Shown here: in pieces, positions 14,874 through 24,495 of the stretch
Layout of the letters: every line of letters begins with the position of its first letter
Position numbering within the stretch: position 1 is the stretch's first letter
Assembly: GCF_012273655.1 (NCBI RefSeq)
Contig: NZ_JAAWWP010000004.1
Location: 391,210-455,209, forward strand
Direction: 5' to 3'
DNA length: 64,000 bases
DNA from: Streptomyces physcomitrii
GTDB lineage: Bacteria > Actinomycetota > Actinomycetes > Streptomycetales > Streptomycetaceae
Notes under the pieces: model-generated
The model's input: only the letters and a program-made list of their open reading frames with translations
Told to the model about the DNA's origin: nothing
Database searches by the model: none
Program-made: the position numbers and the translations under genes

Positions 14874-16073
14874 TCAGAGAGCGGAAGTCGGCGGCTCCGG
14901 TGAGTCCAGCGGGTCCGCCGCCGTATCGGGTTCGCGGCGGGCCACGATCCGGTAGCTGTTGGCGAGGCGGGGGCCGCGCAGGGCCAGGGCCAGCAGCTGG
15001 TCGAGCAGGCGGGCGGCGGCGAGCAGGGGCAGGCGGAGCGCGCCGGGCAGCGCGGGCACCCGGCGCCCCGGCGCACCCGGACCGCGGCCGCCCGGCAGCA
15101 ACCGGGCGACCAGGGCGGTGAGTTCACAGGGGACGTGAACGCCGCCCCGATGCCCGGTGCCGAGCACCATGAAGCCCAGCCGGGTCAACTCCCCTTCCAG
15201 CGCGGCGGAGGTGAGCAGGAGCGGGCGAACTGCCCGCGGGTCGCGCCCGGTTGCGGCGGCCGCTCTGCGGGCGAGCAGCCGCCCGGACCAGGACGCCGGG
15301 TTGGCGCAGTCGAGGACCAGATGCCCGCCGGGGCGCAACACGGTGCGGGCGGCGCGGAGTTCGGCGCCCGGCTCGGCGGAGTGCTGGAGCCGGTGGAACA
15401 TGCTCAGCGCGTCGTAGTGGCCCGCGATACGCGGGGCGAGGGCGCGCAGGGTGCCGGGCAGTCCGGCGTCGATCCGGCCCGCGGCGAGCGCCTCCGCGAC
15501 GCCGGTGGCGCCCAGCGCGTCGAAGGCGGTGTACGGGAGCAGTTCACGCGCCGCGCGGGGGAAGCGGGCCGCCCCCGACTCGATGTCGAGCCAGGACTCC
15601 GGTTCGGCGTACGGCAGCAGGGCGCGGGCCCGGGAGCGCAGCACGCGGCCCGGCTCCAGGGCGCCGCTCACGCCCGCCGCGGCGGGCGGCCCTCCGGACC
15701 CGCGGACGGCGCCGAATCCGCGGGCGGCCCCGGATCCGCTGCCGGCTCCCACTCGCGCTCCCGCTCCCGCGACGGCACCGGCACCGGCACCGGCACCGGC
15801 ACTGGCAGCGGCTTCGGAGCTCCTCGGCTCCGGCTGCCCGAAGGGCGGCGGAAGGCTGCCGAAGCGGTACGTGCACGCCGGGCACCCGGCGGCCCCGGGG
15901 CGCCGCCCGAGCAGGTCCGCCACACGGCGCCGGACGGGGGTGCCGCACCAGGCGCAGCCGGTGTACCACCGGGTGGGCAACACCCCGCCGCGGAAAGGGA
16001 GTCGGGGGTGGAAGAGACTTCGGGCGCCCGGAGCCGCGGGTCCCGGCTCGGGAACGGGCGGGTTCGGCGGCAT
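14874..16073 (-). CDS. Class I methyltransferase-like protein with Cys-pair N-terminus and Ala/Gly linker
   Basis: 399 aa. The N-terminal ~75 residues hold paired cysteines (CAWCGT and CPACTY) suggesting a zinc ribbon. A low-complexity Ala-Gly-Ser linker follows, encoded by a GGCACC-type repeat around 15774-15815. The C-terminal half is methyltransferase-like (ESWLDIESGAARFPRA, SMFHRLQHSAEPG, RTVLRPGGHLVLDCANP). The glycine-rich SAM motif I is weak, so activity is uncertain. ATG 16073 has GGAGGAA just upstream. Embedded among cobalamin genes on the opposite strand; no evidence that it belongs to that pathway. Confidence 0.72.
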   Translation of the reverse strand: MPPNPPVPEPGPAAPGARSLFHPRLPFRGGVLPTRWYTGCAWCGTPVRRRVADLLGRRPGAAGCPACTYRFGSLPPPFGQPEPRSSEAAASAGAGAGAGAVAGAGARVGAGSGSGAARGFGAVRGSGGPPAAAGVSGALEPGRVLRSRARALLPYAEPESWLDIESGAARFPRAARELLPYTAFDALGATGVAEALAAGRIDAGLPGTLRALAPRIAGHYDALSMFHRLQHSAEPGAELRAARTVLRPGGHLVLDCANPASWSGRLLARRAAAATGRDPRAVRPLLLTSAALEGELTRLGFMVLGTGHRGGVHVPCELTALVARLLPGGRGPGAPGRRVPALPGALRLPLLAAARLLDQLLALALRGPRLANSYRIVARREPDTAADPLDSPEPPTSAL

Positions 16074-16223
16074 GGTTCCTCCGGGGTGCCGGGCGGCGGC
16101 CGGGCGCCGGGTGCCCGGCGGGGCCGTACCGGCCGCCGGACCCCTCCGCGCCCGAGCACCGCGAGAATTCGCCACGAAACGGAACGTATGGGATAGCCGA
16201 GAGGCACGCAATCACGCCATGCG

Positions 16224-16304
16224 GTGAACTCTTCACTCCAGGTGAACGGCGTCCTCGGCGGACCCGGGACCGTGAGTGAGCCCGCTCACGGCTGCCGGTA
16301 ACGT
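16224..16304 (+). promoter_or_regulatory. cobT promoter with two candidate operators
   Basis: A TAACGT hexamer (16299-16304) lies 7 nt before the cobT ATG, with no ribosome-binding site, so the message is probably leaderless. GTGAGC-CC-GCTCAC (16276-16289) sits in the -35 region, and GTGAA-CTC-TTCAC (16224-16236) lies further upstream with a GGTGAAC repeat at 16241. These dyads are candidate repressor sites. Confidence 0.45.
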
Positions 16305-16311
16305 TCCGCCA

Positions 16312-17385
16312 ATGAGCACGCTGAATCTCGACGACTTCTCCGATCTGATCGAGCGGCCGGACGGCGGCGTGCGCCGCGACGCCGAGGAACGCCGGGCCCG
16401 GCTCGTCGTTCCGCAGGGCTCGCTCGGACGCCTCGACGAGCTGGGCGAGTGGCTGGCCCCCGCCCAGGCAGCGGTCCCCGTACGCCCCCTCACCCGGCCC
16501 CGGTTGCTGCTGTTCGCGGGCGACCACGGGGTGGCCTCGCTCGGCGTCTCGCGGCGGCCCGCGGGCGGCGCCGAACAGCTCGTACGGGCGGTCCTGGACG
16601 GCGAGAGCCCGGCGGCGGTGCTCGCCGCGCGGCTGGGCGTCCCGGTACGGATCGTCGACCTGGCGCTGGACTGCGAGCCGGAGTCGCTGCCCGCCGAGGT
16701 GGTGAGCCACCGGATCCGGCGCGGCAGCGGGCGGATCGACATCGAGGACGCGCTCACCGCCGAGGAGGCCGAGGCCGCCTTCCGCGCCGGGATGGCGCTG
16801 GCCGACGAGGAGGCCGACTCCGGCACCGACCTGGTCGTCCTCGGCGACATCAGCGTGGGCGGCACCACCGCCGCCGCGGTCCTCATCGCCGCCCTGTGCG
16901 GCACCGACGCCTCGGTGGTCACCGGGCGCGGCGGCGAACCGATCGACGACCTGGCCTGGATGCGCAAGTGCGCGGCGGTGCGCGACGCGCTGCGCCGGGC
17001 CCGCCCCGTCCTCGGCGACCAGCTCGAACTGCTCGCGGCCGTCGGCGGCGCCGACCTCACCGCGATGACCGGCTTCCTGCTGCAGAGCGCGGTACGGCAC
17101 ACCCCGGTACTCCTCGACGGCGTGGTCTCCGCGGCCTGCGCCCTGGTCGCGCAGCGGGTGGCCTTCCGCGCCCCCGACTGGTGGCTGGCCGGCCACGACA
17201 GCGGCGAGCCCGGGCAGGCCAAGGCCTTCGACCGGATGGCGGTCGAGCCCCTGGTCGACCACGGCGTCCGGGTCGGCGAGGGCGCCGGCGCCCTGCTCGC
17301 CCTCCCGCTGGTCCAGGCCGCCGCCGCCCTGCTCGGCGAACTCCCGGAGCGCCCCCGGCCGACCCACGCGGAGCCGGAAGCCTGA
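16312..17385 (+). CDS. cobT: Nicotinate-nucleotide--dimethylbenzimidazole phosphoribosyltransferase CobT
   Basis: 357-aa enzyme that activates the lower-ligand base of cobalamin as alpha-ribazole phosphate. Motifs: PQGSLGRLDELGEWLA near the N-terminus, LLLFAGDHGVASLGVS, VLGDISVGGTTAAAVL, DGVVSAACALVA, and the C-terminal GEGAGALLAL block carrying the catalytic glutamate of the family. ATG 16312 appears leaderless. Works after CobU and before CobS in the nucleotide-loop pathway. Confidence 0.96.
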   Translation: MSTLNLDDFSDLIERPDGGVRRDAEERRARLVVPQGSLGRLDELGEWLAPAQAAVPVRPLTRPRLLLFAGDHGVASLGVSRRPAGGAEQLVRAVLDGESPAAVLAARLGVPVRIVDLALDCEPESLPAEVVSHRIRRGSGRIDIEDALTAEEAEAAFRAGMALADEEADSGTDLVVLGDISVGGTTAAAVLIAALCGTDASVVTGRGGEPIDDLAWMRKCAAVRDALRRARPVLGDQLELLAAVGGADLTAMTGFLLQSAVRHTPVLLDGVVSAACALVAQRVAFRAPDWWLAGHDSGEPGQAKAFDRMAVEPLVDHGVRVGEGAGALLALPLVQAAAALLGELPERPRPTHAEPEA

Positions 17386-17494
17386 GGAGCGGCAAGGCGG
17401 CGGGCGGTCGGCCGGGAGTGACCGGGTGCGCGCGCCCGCCGCCCCTCTTCCCCGTCGACCGCCGTCGCGTCTGCCCCTGAGCACTGCCGTGTCC

Positions 17495-17584
17495 GCCCCT
17501 GAGCGCCACGGCGCCTCTCCCCTGTCGGTCTGCGCGCCTGCCCCTGAGCGCTACGGCGCCTCCGCCCCGTCGGCCTGCGCGCCT
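17495..17584. repeat. Two tandem copies of a 45-bp repeat between cobT and cobS
   Basis: Units at 17495-17539 and 17540-17584 both begin GCCCCTGAGCGC and end GCGCGCCT, differing at a few positions. A partial unit starts near 17472. The 298-bp gap otherwise shows only GC-rich sequence. Confidence 0.75.
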
Positions 17585-17683
17585 GTCCTCCCCATGGACC
17601 GGCGCCCTCGCCCCTCCGGCCCGCCGCCGGATCCCCCCGCCCCGCCACTGCTCAGCGCGGCCGTCGGGCGATAGCCTCGGCCG

Positions 17684-18916
17684 ATGGCCGAAAGTGCACC
17701 GCCGTCCGGTTCCCCGGACGAACCAGAGGGCCCCGGGGCCCGTCCCGCCTCCCCGCGTCCGCGGGATTCCGGTTCGGTACCGCGGAGCGGCCCGGCACCC
17801 GGCAAAGAAGACCACCGGAGGCAGCGGACCGGCACCGGCGAGGATTCCGCTCACCCGCCGTCCGGCCCGGCACCGCGGGACGCGGCCGAGCGGACCGGCA
17901 CCGGCCGGGACATCCCGGCGGCCCAGGACACCGGCCCCGCCGCCGCCAACACTCCTGCCCCCGGCCCGAGTTCACCGGCGGAAGGCACCGAGGGCCTCGC
18001 GGACGAGCCACGGCCCGCGCCCCCCGGCGGGGCCGCGCCGCCCCCGGGACCCGGCGCCGCCGACCCGGGCGGCGCCTCCGCTTCCCCTCCCCCCGAGGAC
18101 GCCCCCGTCGGCTCCGGCAGCTCCGCGGAGGCCGCCGTCAGCGTCGAGGACAGCCTCCGCTTCGCCTTCGGGACGCTGACCGTGCTGCCGGTCGGGGCGG
18201 TGCGCTGGGACCGGGCGGCGGCGCGCGGCGGGATGCTCTGGGCGCCGCTGGTCGGGCTCGCCGTGGGGGTGGCCGCCGCCCTGGTGGGCGGGCTGCTGCT
18301 CCTGCTCGGCACGGGGGCCCTGCTCGCCGCCGTCGCGAGCGTGGCCGTACCGGCGGTGCTCACCCGGGGACTGCACCTCGACGGGCTCGCCGACACCGCC
18401 GACGGACTCGGCAGCGCCAAGCCCGCCCCCGCCGCCCTGCGCCTCATGAAGCAGTCGGACATCGGCCCCTTCGGGGTGCTCACCCTCGTACTCGTCCTCC
18501 TCGCCCAAGTCGCCGTCCTGGCACGGCTGTACGGGGACTCCTGGGCGCAGGGCGCGCTCGCCGCGGCGGTCTCCGGGACGGTGGCGCGGCTGGCCATGAC
18601 GCTGGCCGCGCGGGAGGGGGTGCCCGCGGCCCGGGCGGAGGGTCTGGGCGCCGTGGTGGCCTCGGTGGCGCCCGCGCGTACCGCGCTCTTCGTCGCCGGG
18701 GGTGTCTTCGTGGCCGCGGCCGGGGCCGGGGTGCTCTCCGGCGGGGGCGGTGCGCTGCGCTGCGCGCTGGCCGTGGTGGTGGGCTGCGCCGCCGCCGAAC
18801 TCCTGCTGCGCCGCTGCCTGGTGCGCTTCGGCGGGGTGACCGGGGACGTCTTCGGCGGCCTCGCCGAGACCGCCGGGACCGCCTCGCTCGTGGTGCTCGC
18901 GCTGGGCTCCGGCTGA
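17684..18916 (+). CDS. cobS: Adenosylcobinamide-GDP ribazoletransferase CobS with long disordered N-terminus
   Basis: 410-aa membrane enzyme joining AdoCbi-GDP with alpha-ribazole to give adenosylcobalamin. The catalytic membrane domain starts near residue 154 (EDSLRFAFGTLTVLP) and includes GLHLDGLADTADGLGSAKP, the LMKQSDIGPFGV motif and several transmembrane helices. Residues 1-~150 are a Pro/Ala/Gly/Ser-rich, acidic, apparently disordered extension absent from typical CobS of about 250 aa. A TAGCCT hexamer (17672-17677) ends 6 nt before ATG 17684, supporting a leaderless message that includes the extension. No alternative ATG or GTG start is seen at the domain boundary. Confidence 0.92.
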   Translation: MAESAPPSGSPDEPEGPGARPASPRPRDSGSVPRSGPAPGKEDHRRQRTGTGEDSAHPPSGPAPRDAAERTGTGRDIPAAQDTGPAAANTPAPGPSSPAEGTEGLADEPRPAPPGGAAPPPGPGAADPGGASASPPPEDAPVGSGSSAEAAVSVEDSLRFAFGTLTVLPVGAVRWDRAAARGGMLWAPLVGLAVGVAAALVGGLLLLLGTGALLAAVASVAVPAVLTRGLHLDGLADTADGLGSAKPAPAALRLMKQSDIGPFGVLTLVLVLLAQVAVLARLYGDSWAQGALAAAVSGTVARLAMTLAAREGVPAARAEGLGAVVASVAPARTALFVAGGVFVAAAGAGVLSGGGGALRCALAVVVGCAAAELLLRRCLVRFGGVTGDVFGGLAETAGTASLVVLALGSG

Positions 18917-19271
18917 GCCCGACGGGCCGGGGCGTGATCCGCCGGGCGCCTCCCGGGGCCGGGGCGGTGCCCGGCGGCCCCGGCCACCGGCGAACACCGG
19001 CCACTTCACGGAGCGTAGGCTCCTTACCGGCACCCTTCCGGTCAGACCGGATGAGTGCGCGCGAGAACCCGACCGCAGCGACGCGGCGGGGTGCCGCGGG
19101 CACTCATCCGTCCTCCGTGCCCGGTCCCCTGTCAGGGCGGCCCGCGCACGGGCCTCGGCTCCCCGGCGGCTCCGGCCCCGGAGCCCCACCCGGGGACGCT
19201 CTAGGCTTCCGGACGGGTCCGGCCGACCCCACAGCCTCGGCCAGGAACTTCACAAGGGAGATCTCACTACC
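18917..19271. other. Intergenic region before pepA
   Basis: 355 bp without a convincing gene. A TAGGCT hexamer at 19202-19207 is a possible -10 for pepA, whose GTG follows GGGAGA. Another TAGGCT lies near 19017. No strong terminator for cobS is evident. Confidence 0.4.
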
Positions 19272-20792
19272 GTGACTGCTCTGACTCTCAGTACCGCCGC
19301 CGCAGCAGGGCTGCGCGCGGACGCCCTCGTGGTCGGCGTCGCCAAGGGTCCCAAGGGCCCCGTGCTCGCGACCGGCGCCGAGGCCGTCGACAAGGCCTAC
19401 GACGGCAGGCTCGCCGCCACCCTGGAGACCCTCGGGGCGAGCGGCGCCGAGGGCGAGGTGACCAAACTGCCCGCCCCCTCCGGCTTCAAGGCCCCGGTGG
19501 TCCTGGCGGTCGGGCTCGGCGCGGTGCCCGAGAAGGACGAGGACCACAGCCTGGAGTCGCTGCGCCGCGCCGCCGGGGTGGCCGCCCGGGCGCTCGCCGG
19601 GGCGAAGAAGGCCGCCTTCGCGCTGCCGCTGACCGGCGCCGAGGACATCGTCGCGGTGGGCGAGGGCGCCCTGCTCGGCGCGTACTCCTTCGACACGTAC
19701 AAGGCCAGCGCCAAGGACCCGAAGACCGCGAAGGCCCCGCTCGGCGAGGTCACCCTGCTCGGCGCCAAGCCGCGCGACAAGGCGCACAAGGCGGCCGTCG
19801 AGCGCGCGCTGGCCGTCAGCGAGGAGCTGAACCGGGCCCGCGACCTGATCAACACCCCGCCGAACGACCTGAATCCGGAGGCCTTCGCCGCGCTCGCCGC
19901 CACGGCCGCCAAGGAGCACGGGCTCAAGATCCAGGTGCTCGACGAGAAGGCGCTGACCAAGGGCGGCTACGGCGGCATCCTCGGCGTCGGCGCGGGCTCC
20001 GCCTCCCCGCCCCGCCTGGTGAAGCTGTCGTACACGCACGGCAAGGCCAAGAAGCACCTCGCCTTCGTCGGCAAGGGCATCACGTACGACTCGGGCGGCA
20101 TCTCACTGAAGCCGGCCGGGCACAACGAGACGATGAAGTGCGACATGAGCGGCGCCGCCGCGGTGTTCGCCGCGGTCGTCGCCGCCGCCCGCCTCGGCCT
20201 GGAGGTCAACATCACCGGCTGGCTCGCCCTGGCCGAGAACATGCCCTCCGGCAGCGCCACCCGCCCCGGCGACGTGCTGCGGATGTACAGCGGCAAGACC
20301 GTCGAGGTCCTCAACACCGATGCCGAGGGCCGCCTGGTGCTCGCCGACGCGATCGCCAAGGCCAGCGAGGACAAGCCGGACGCGATCGTCGACGTGGCGA
20401 CCCTGACCGGCGCCATGATGCTCGCGCTCGGCCTGCGCACCTTCGGGATCATGGCCAACGACGAGGCGCTGCGCACCACCGTGCACGAGCTGGCCGAGGA
20501 GGCGGGCGAGCCCTCCTGGCCGATGCCGCTGCCCGGGCACCTGCGCAAGGGCATGGACACCCAGACCGCGGACATCGCGAACATGGGCGAGCGGGCGGGC
20601 GGCGGCCTGGTCGCCGGTCTGTTCCTGCAGGAGTTCGTCGGCGAGGGCATCAGCTGGGCGCACCTGGACATCGCGGGCCCGGCCTTCAACGAGTCGGCGC
20701 CCTTCGGCTACACCCCCAAGGGCGGCACCGGCACCGCGGTGCGCACCCTGGTGGCGCTCGCCGAGCACACCGCCGCCGGCGACCTGGGCTGA
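19272..20792 (+). CDS. pepA: Leucyl aminopeptidase (cytosol aminopeptidase, M17)
   Basis: 506-aa two-metal aminopeptidase that releases N-terminal residues and helps recycle peptides. The C-terminal catalytic domain contains GKGITYDSGGISLKP and the NTDAEGRLVLADA signature with metal and bicarbonate ligands. The N-terminal ~170 residues form the regulatory macro-like domain. GTG 19272 follows GGGAGATCTCACTACC. Full length. Upstream of lpdA but separated by a terminator, so not an obvious operon. Confidence 0.96.
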   Translation: MTALTLSTAAAAGLRADALVVGVAKGPKGPVLATGAEAVDKAYDGRLAATLETLGASGAEGEVTKLPAPSGFKAPVVLAVGLGAVPEKDEDHSLESLRRAAGVAARALAGAKKAAFALPLTGAEDIVAVGEGALLGAYSFDTYKASAKDPKTAKAPLGEVTLLGAKPRDKAHKAAVERALAVSEELNRARDLINTPPNDLNPEAFAALAATAAKEHGLKIQVLDEKALTKGGYGGILGVGAGSASPPRLVKLSYTHGKAKKHLAFVGKGITYDSGGISLKPAGHNETMKCDMSGAAAVFAAVVAAARLGLEVNITGWLALAENMPSGSATRPGDVLRMYSGKTVEVLNTDAEGRLVLADAIAKASEDKPDAIVDVATLTGAMMLALGLRTFGIMANDEALRTTVHELAEEAGEPSWPMPLPGHLRKGMDTQTADIANMGERAGGGLVAGLFLQEFVGEGISWAHLDIAGPAFNESAPFGYTPKGGTGTAVRTLVALAEHTAAGDLG

Positions 20793-20805
20793 GGCGCCGC
20801 CCGCT

Positions 20806-20835
20806 CCGGGGCCGGACCACCGCGTCCGGCCCCGG
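20806..20835. terminator. pepA terminator
   Basis: Perfect 12-bp inverted repeat (20806-20817 with 20824-20835) with a 6-nt loop, 13 bp after the pepA stop. The remaining ~320 bp to lpdA hold no clear gene and presumably include the lpdA promoter. Confidence 0.85.
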
Positions 20836-21154
20836 CGGGCGGGCACCCGGCAGCGATCCTGACGGCCACCCCGGCAGTGATCCGGCACACACCCCGCGCA
20901 CGACGAGGGGATTAAGCCCTGGACGAAATCCGCTCTGGCACGCACGCCGATGACCCGGCGGGACACCGTACGTACCGTGTCCCGGGCCGGGCCCGCCGTC
21001 CCGGCAGTCGGCGACAAGTGCAAAGATGGGTTCTCGGCAGGACAGGGCCCCACCACAGGGCCGAAGAAGAGCGGCCGAACACCAGCCGAGCGCCCGGCAC
21101 CACCCCGCGCAGTCGGGGCCCGGGACTACGGCGCACATGCATGGAGGACGTGAC

Positions 21155-22543
21155 GTGGCGAACGACGCCGGCACCGTTTTCGACCTAGTGATCCTCGGCG
21201 GTGGCAGCGGCGGGTACGCCGCGGCCCTGCGTGGCGCCCAGCTCGGGCTCGACGTCGCCCTCATCGAGAAGGGCAAGGTCGGCGGCACCTGCCTGCACAA
21301 CGGATGCATCCCCACCAAGGCCCTGCTGCACGCCGGTGAGATCGCCGACCAGGCGCGCGAGGCGGACCAGTTCGGTGTCAAGGCCACCTTCGAGGGCATC
21401 GACATCAAGGCCGTCCACAAGTACAAGGACGATGTCATCGCGGGCCTGTACAAGGGCCTGCAGGGACTCATCGCCTCCCGCAAGGTCCACTACATCGAGG
21501 GCGAGGGACGCCTGTCCTCGCCGACCTCGGTGGACGTGAACGGCCAGCGCATACAGGGCCGCCACGTGCTGCTCGCCACCGGCTCGGTCCCGAAGTCCCT
21601 GCCGGGCCTGGAGATCGACGGCAACCGGATCATCTCCTCGGACCACGCGCTGACCCTGGACCGGGTGCCGCAGTCCGCGATCATCCTCGGCGGCGGCGTC
21701 ATCGGCGTCGAGTTCGCCTCGGCGTGGAAGTCCTTCGGCACCGAGGTCACCGTGATCGAGGGCCTCAAGCACCTGGTGCCCGCCGAGGACGAGAACAGCT
21801 CCAAGCTCCTGGAGCGCGCCTTCCGCAAGCGCGGCATCAAGTTCAACCTGGGCACCTTCTTCGAGAAGGCCGAGTACACCGAGGACGGCGTCCGCGTCAC
21901 CCTCGCCGACGGCAAGACCTTCGAGGCGGAGGTGCTGCTCGTCGCCATCGGCCGCGGCCCCGTCTCCCAGGGCCTCGGCTACGAGGAGGCCGGTGTCGCC
22001 CTGGACCGCGGCTACGTCGTGGTCGACGAGTACATGCGCACCAACGTCCCGACCGTCTCGGCGGTGGGCGACCTGGTCCCCACCCTCCAGCTGGCCCACG
22101 TCGGCTTCGCCGAGGGCATCCTGGTCGCCGAGCGCCTCGCGGGCCTCACCCCGGTCCCGATCGACTACGACGGCGTGCCCCGGGTGACGTACTGCCACCC
22201 CGAGGTCGCCTCCGTCGGCATCACCGAGGCCAAGGCCAAGGAGGTCTACGGCGCGGACAAGGTCGTCGCGCTCAAGTACAGCCTCGCGGGCAACGGCCGC
22301 AGCAAGATCCTGAAGACCGCGGGCGAGATCAAGCTCGTCCAGGTCAAGGACGGCGCCGTGGTCGGCGTCCACATGGTGGGCGACCGCATGGGCGAGCAGG
22401 TCGGCGAGGCCCAGCTGATCTACAACTGGGAGGCCCTGCCCACCGAGGTGGCGCAGCTGATCCACGCCCACCCGACGCAGAATGAAGCCCTCGGCGAGGC
22501 GCACCTCGCGCTGGCCGGGAAGCCGCTGCACGCGCACGACTGA
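21155..22543 (+). CDS. lpdA: Dihydrolipoyl dehydrogenase (E3)
   Basis: 462-aa flavoprotein that reoxidises dihydrolipoamide of 2-oxo acid dehydrogenase complexes with NAD+. FAD-binding GGGSGGYAAALRGAQLG, redox disulfide in GGTCLHNGCIPTKALLH, NAD-binding GGGVIGVEFASAWKSFG, and the C-terminal HAHPTQNEALGEAHL with catalytic His and Glu. GTG 21155 has GGAGGA at 7 nt. sucB follows 93 bp downstream, so E3 and E2 are probably co-transcribed. Confidence 0.97.
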   Translation: MANDAGTVFDLVILGGGSGGYAAALRGAQLGLDVALIEKGKVGGTCLHNGCIPTKALLHAGEIADQAREADQFGVKATFEGIDIKAVHKYKDDVIAGLYKGLQGLIASRKVHYIEGEGRLSSPTSVDVNGQRIQGRHVLLATGSVPKSLPGLEIDGNRIISSDHALTLDRVPQSAIILGGGVIGVEFASAWKSFGTEVTVIEGLKHLVPAEDENSSKLLERAFRKRGIKFNLGTFFEKAEYTEDGVRVTLADGKTFEAEVLLVAIGRGPVSQGLGYEEAGVALDRGYVVVDEYMRTNVPTVSAVGDLVPTLQLAHVGFAEGILVAERLAGLTPVPIDYDGVPRVTYCHPEVASVGITEAKAKEVYGADKVVALKYSLAGNGRSKILKTAGEIKLVQVKDGAVVGVHMVGDRMGEQVGEAQLIYNWEALPTEVAQLIHAHPTQNEALGEAHLALAGKPLHAHD

Positions 22544-22636
22544 TCCGGCGGCCCGGACGGCCGGCGCCGCCAGGGCCGGTCCGGACCGGACACGACGACC
22601 ACAGACTTCCGCACTGAAAGAGGAGCAACCGAAACC

Positions 22637-24412
22637 ATGGCGGTTTCCGTAACCCTTCCGGCGCTCGGCGAGAGCGTCACCGAGGGCACAGTCACCCGCT
22701 GGCTGAAGGCCGAGGGCGAGCGCGTCGAGCAGGACGAGCCGTTGCTGGAGGTCTCGACCGACAAGGTCGACACCGAGATCCCCTCGCCGGCCGCGGGCAC
22801 CCTGTCCTCCATCAAGGTCGCCGAGGACGAGACCGTCGAGGTCGGCGCCGAACTGGCCCTCATCGACGACGGCTCCGGCGCGCCCGCCGAGGACTCCGCC
22901 CCGGCCGCCGAACAGGCCCCGGCCGAGGAACCCGAGCAGCCCGCCGAGGCCCCGCAGGCCGAGCAGTCGGAGCCCGCCGAGGAGGCCCCGCGGCAGGAGG
23001 CCTCCGGCGGCGGCTCCGCCGAGGGCACCGACGTGACCCTGCCGGCGCTCGGCGAGTCCGTCACCGAGGGCACCGTGACCCGCTGGCTCAAGCAGGTCGG
23101 CGACAGCGTCGAGGCGGACGAGCCGCTGCTGGAGGTGTCCACCGACAAGGTCGACACCGAGATCCCGGCCCCGGTCGCTGGCACCCTCCTCGAGATCACC
23201 GTGAACGAGGACGAGACCGCCGAGGTCGGCGCCAAGCTCGCGGTGATCGGTGCCGAGGGCGCCGCCCCGGCCGCCCCGAAGCAGGAGGCTCCCAAGCAGG
23301 AGGCGGCTCCCGCCCCCGCGCAGGAGGCCCCGGCCGAGGAGAAGCCCGCCCCGGCTCCGGCCGCCGAGAAGCCGGCTCCGGCTCCCGAGAAGCCCGCTCC
23401 CGCCCCGGCCCGGCCCGCGGCCCCGGCACCCGCCCCGGCCGCGCAGGCTCCGGCGGCTCCGGCCCCGGCGCGCTCCGCCGGTGACGAGGGCGCGTACGTC
23501 ACCCCGCTGGTGCGCAAGCTCGCCGCCGAGAACGGTGTCGACCTGGGCGCGGTCAAGGGCACCGGCGTCGGTGGCCGCATCCGCAAGCAGGACGTGCTCG
23601 CCGCGGCCGAGGCCGCCAGGAGCGCCGCTCCGGCTCCGGCCGCCGCCGCCCCGTCCGCGCCGAGGACCCCGGCCCTGGAGACCTCTCCGCTGCGCGGCCA
23701 GACGGTCAAGATGACCCGGATGCGCAAGGTCATCGGCGACAACATGATGAAGGCGCTGCACGAGCAGGCCCAGCTGACCTCGGTCGTCGAGGTCGACATC
23801 ACCAAGCTGATGAAGCTGCGCGGCCGGGCCAAGGACTCCTTCGCCGCCCGCGAGGGCGTCAAGCTGTCCCCGATGCCCTTCTTCGTGAAGGCCGCCGCCC
23901 AGGCGCTGAAGGCCTACCCGGTCGTCAACGCCCGGATCAACGAGTCCGAGGGCACCGTCACCTACTTCGACTCCGAGAACATCGGGATCGCGGTGGACTC
24001 CGAGAAGGGCCTGATGACCCCGGTCATCAAGCGGGCCGGCGACCTCAACCTCGCCGGTATCGCCAAGGCCACCGCGGAGCTGGCGGGCAAGGTCCGCGGC
24101 AGCAAGATCACCCCGGACGAGCTCTCCGGGGCGACCTTCACCATCTCCAACACCGGTTCGCGCGGCGCCCTGTTCGACACGATCATCGTGCCGCCGGGCC
24201 AGGTGGCGATCCTGGGCATCGGCGCCACCGTGCGCCGCCCGGTCGTGGTGGACCACCCCGACCTCGGCGAGACCATCGCGATCCGCGACATGACCTACGT
24301 CGCGCTCTCCTACGACCACCGTCTGGTGGACGGCGCCGACGCCGCCCGCTACCTGACGGCCGTCAAGGCGATCCTGGAAGCAGGAGAGTTCGAGGTCGAG
24401 CTGGGGCTCTGA
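22637..24412 (+). CDS. sucB: Dihydrolipoamide acyltransferase E2 with two lipoyl domains (SucB type)
   Basis: 591-aa E2. Two lipoyl domains carry lysines K43 and K171 in the motif STDKVDTEIP. Ala/Pro/Glu-rich hinges separate them from an E3-binding domain (TPLVRKLAAENGVDLGAVKGTG) and the C-terminal catalytic domain (YDHRLVDGADAARYL with active-site His). Annotated in actinobacteria as the 2-oxoglutarate dehydrogenase E2. In these bacteria the same E2 may also serve pyruvate dehydrogenase, which fits the nearby aceE. Confidence 0.95.
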   Translation: MAVSVTLPALGESVTEGTVTRWLKAEGERVEQDEPLLEVSTDKVDTEIPSPAAGTLSSIKVAEDETVEVGAELALIDDGSGAPAEDSAPAAEQAPAEEPEQPAEAPQAEQSEPAEEAPRQEASGGGSAEGTDVTLPALGESVTEGTVTRWLKQVGDSVEADEPLLEVSTDKVDTEIPAPVAGTLLEITVNEDETAEVGAKLAVIGAEGAAPAAPKQEAPKQEAAPAPAQEAPAEEKPAPAPAAEKPAPAPEKPAPAPARPAAPAPAPAAQAPAAPAPARSAGDEGAYVTPLVRKLAAENGVDLGAVKGTGVGGRIRKQDVLAAAEAARSAAPAPAAAAPSAPRTPALETSPLRGQTVKMTRMRKVIGDNMMKALHEQAQLTSVVEVDITKLMKLRGRAKDSFAAREGVKLSPMPFFVKAAAQALKAYPVVNARINESEGTVTYFDSENIGIAVDSEKGLMTPVIKRAGDLNLAGIAKATAELAGKVRGSKITPDELSGATFTISNTGSRGALFDTIIVPPGQVAILGIGATVRRPVVVDHPDLGETIAIRDMTYVALSYDHRLVDGADAARYLTAVKAILEAGEFEVELGL

Positions 24413-24461
24413 GCCCACGGCAGCGGTGACGGGCGTGTAAGGCTCGTCTCACCTGCGCAAA

Positions 24462-24495
24462 GCGCCCCCGTCCGGAGTCTTCCGTACGGGGGCGC
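24462..24495. terminator. sucB terminator
   Basis: 10-bp perfect outer arms (24462-24471 with 24486-24495) plus an inner CGGA/TCCG stem, 50 bp after the sucB stop. Confidence 0.85.

Noticed and set aside
16074..17683. Cobalamin riboswitch upstream of cobT or cobS
   Set aside because: I looked for a B12-box-like conserved core and multi-helix leader and found none. The cobT and cobS starts appear leaderless, which leaves no room.
21185..24418. A 1077-codon minus-strand frame opposite lpdA and sucB
   Set aside because: Antisense to two enzymes with full catalytic motifs. Composition is repetitive Gly/Leu/Val/Arg from the complementary wobble pattern.
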